From assembly GCA_938038035.1 (NCBI GenBank), contig CALHQV010000297.1, positions 1 through 5,861 of the forward strand: 5,861 nucleotides of DNA, given 5' to 3'. Below, piece by piece: positions 5,832-5,861 of this stretch. A model generated the notes under the pieces. It saw nothing but the letters and a program-made list of their open reading frames with translations. It had not been told where the DNA came from and ran no database searches. This stretch comes from an uncultured Gemella sp. (GTDB lineage: Bacteria; Bacillota; Bacilli; Staphylococcales; Gemellaceae). The translations under genes and the position numbers were made by a program. The number at the start of each line of letters is the position of its first letter. Positions within the stretch are counted from its first letter, which is position 1.

Positions 5832-5848
5832 ATGGGAGTTTTCCCCAT
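5832..5848 (-). other. Short hairpin upstream of cshB
   Basis: On the minus strand, ATGGGG (5848-5843) pairs with TCCCAT (5837-5832), with one G-U, around a 5-nt loop. It lies about 36 bp upstream of the cshB start. No U run follows it, so it is not a standard terminator. It could be a leader stem or the end of an upstream unit. The window ends too soon to find the promoter of the cluster. Confidence 0.35.
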
Positions 5849-5861
5849 CCTCAATTTCACA

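Overview
The window looks like ordinary chromosome from a very AT-rich, Gram-positive bacterium (Bacillota, class Bacilli). The evidence is strong GGAGG-type ribosome binding sites, consensus sigma-A promoters, hairpin-plus-U-run terminators, the standard genetic code (TGG for Trp), and proteins that read like Bacillales orthologues. A Gemella-like or other reduced Bacilli genome is my best guess, but that is a low-confidence impression and not a database result. I see no mobile element, CRISPR array or phage gene.

Layout from left to right. Positions 1-202 are AT-rich and non-coding, ending in a clear promoter. A small NifU-type Fe-S scaffold gene (221-475, +) follows as a single-gene unit, and its terminator stem starts inside the gene. 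Facing it on the minus strand is a one-gene tRNA-Arg(UCU) unit with a near-consensus promoter and a strong terminator. Then, all on the minus strand and in transcription order from the right, come cshB-type RNA helicase (4465-5796), nfo endonuclease IV (3590-4465), zur zinc regulator (3121-3570), truB (2198-3121), ribF (1270-2193) and rpsO (842-1114). The first five are packed with TAATG overlaps or gaps of 4 and 19 bp and are probably one transcript. rpsO has its own promoter, a structured leader and a terminator.

Functionally this is housekeeping: RNA remodelling (helicase), DNA base-excision repair (a metal-dependent AP endonuclease), zinc sensing, tRNA U55 pseudouridylation, FMN/FAD synthesis and ribosomal protein S15. 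The order appears to join two blocks known separately in Bacillus: cshB-nfo-...-zur and truB-ribF-rpsO. The join is the zur/truB overlap. pnpA, which usually follows rpsO, is absent here.

The most interesting signals are modest. The rpsO leader hairpin carries a loop complementary to the rpsO Shine-Dalgarno sequence, S15 has an altered rRNA-contact patch, the helicase has DECD in place of DEAD, Zur has a six-histidine run, and the nifU terminator overlaps its stop codon. I did not find a new biological system.
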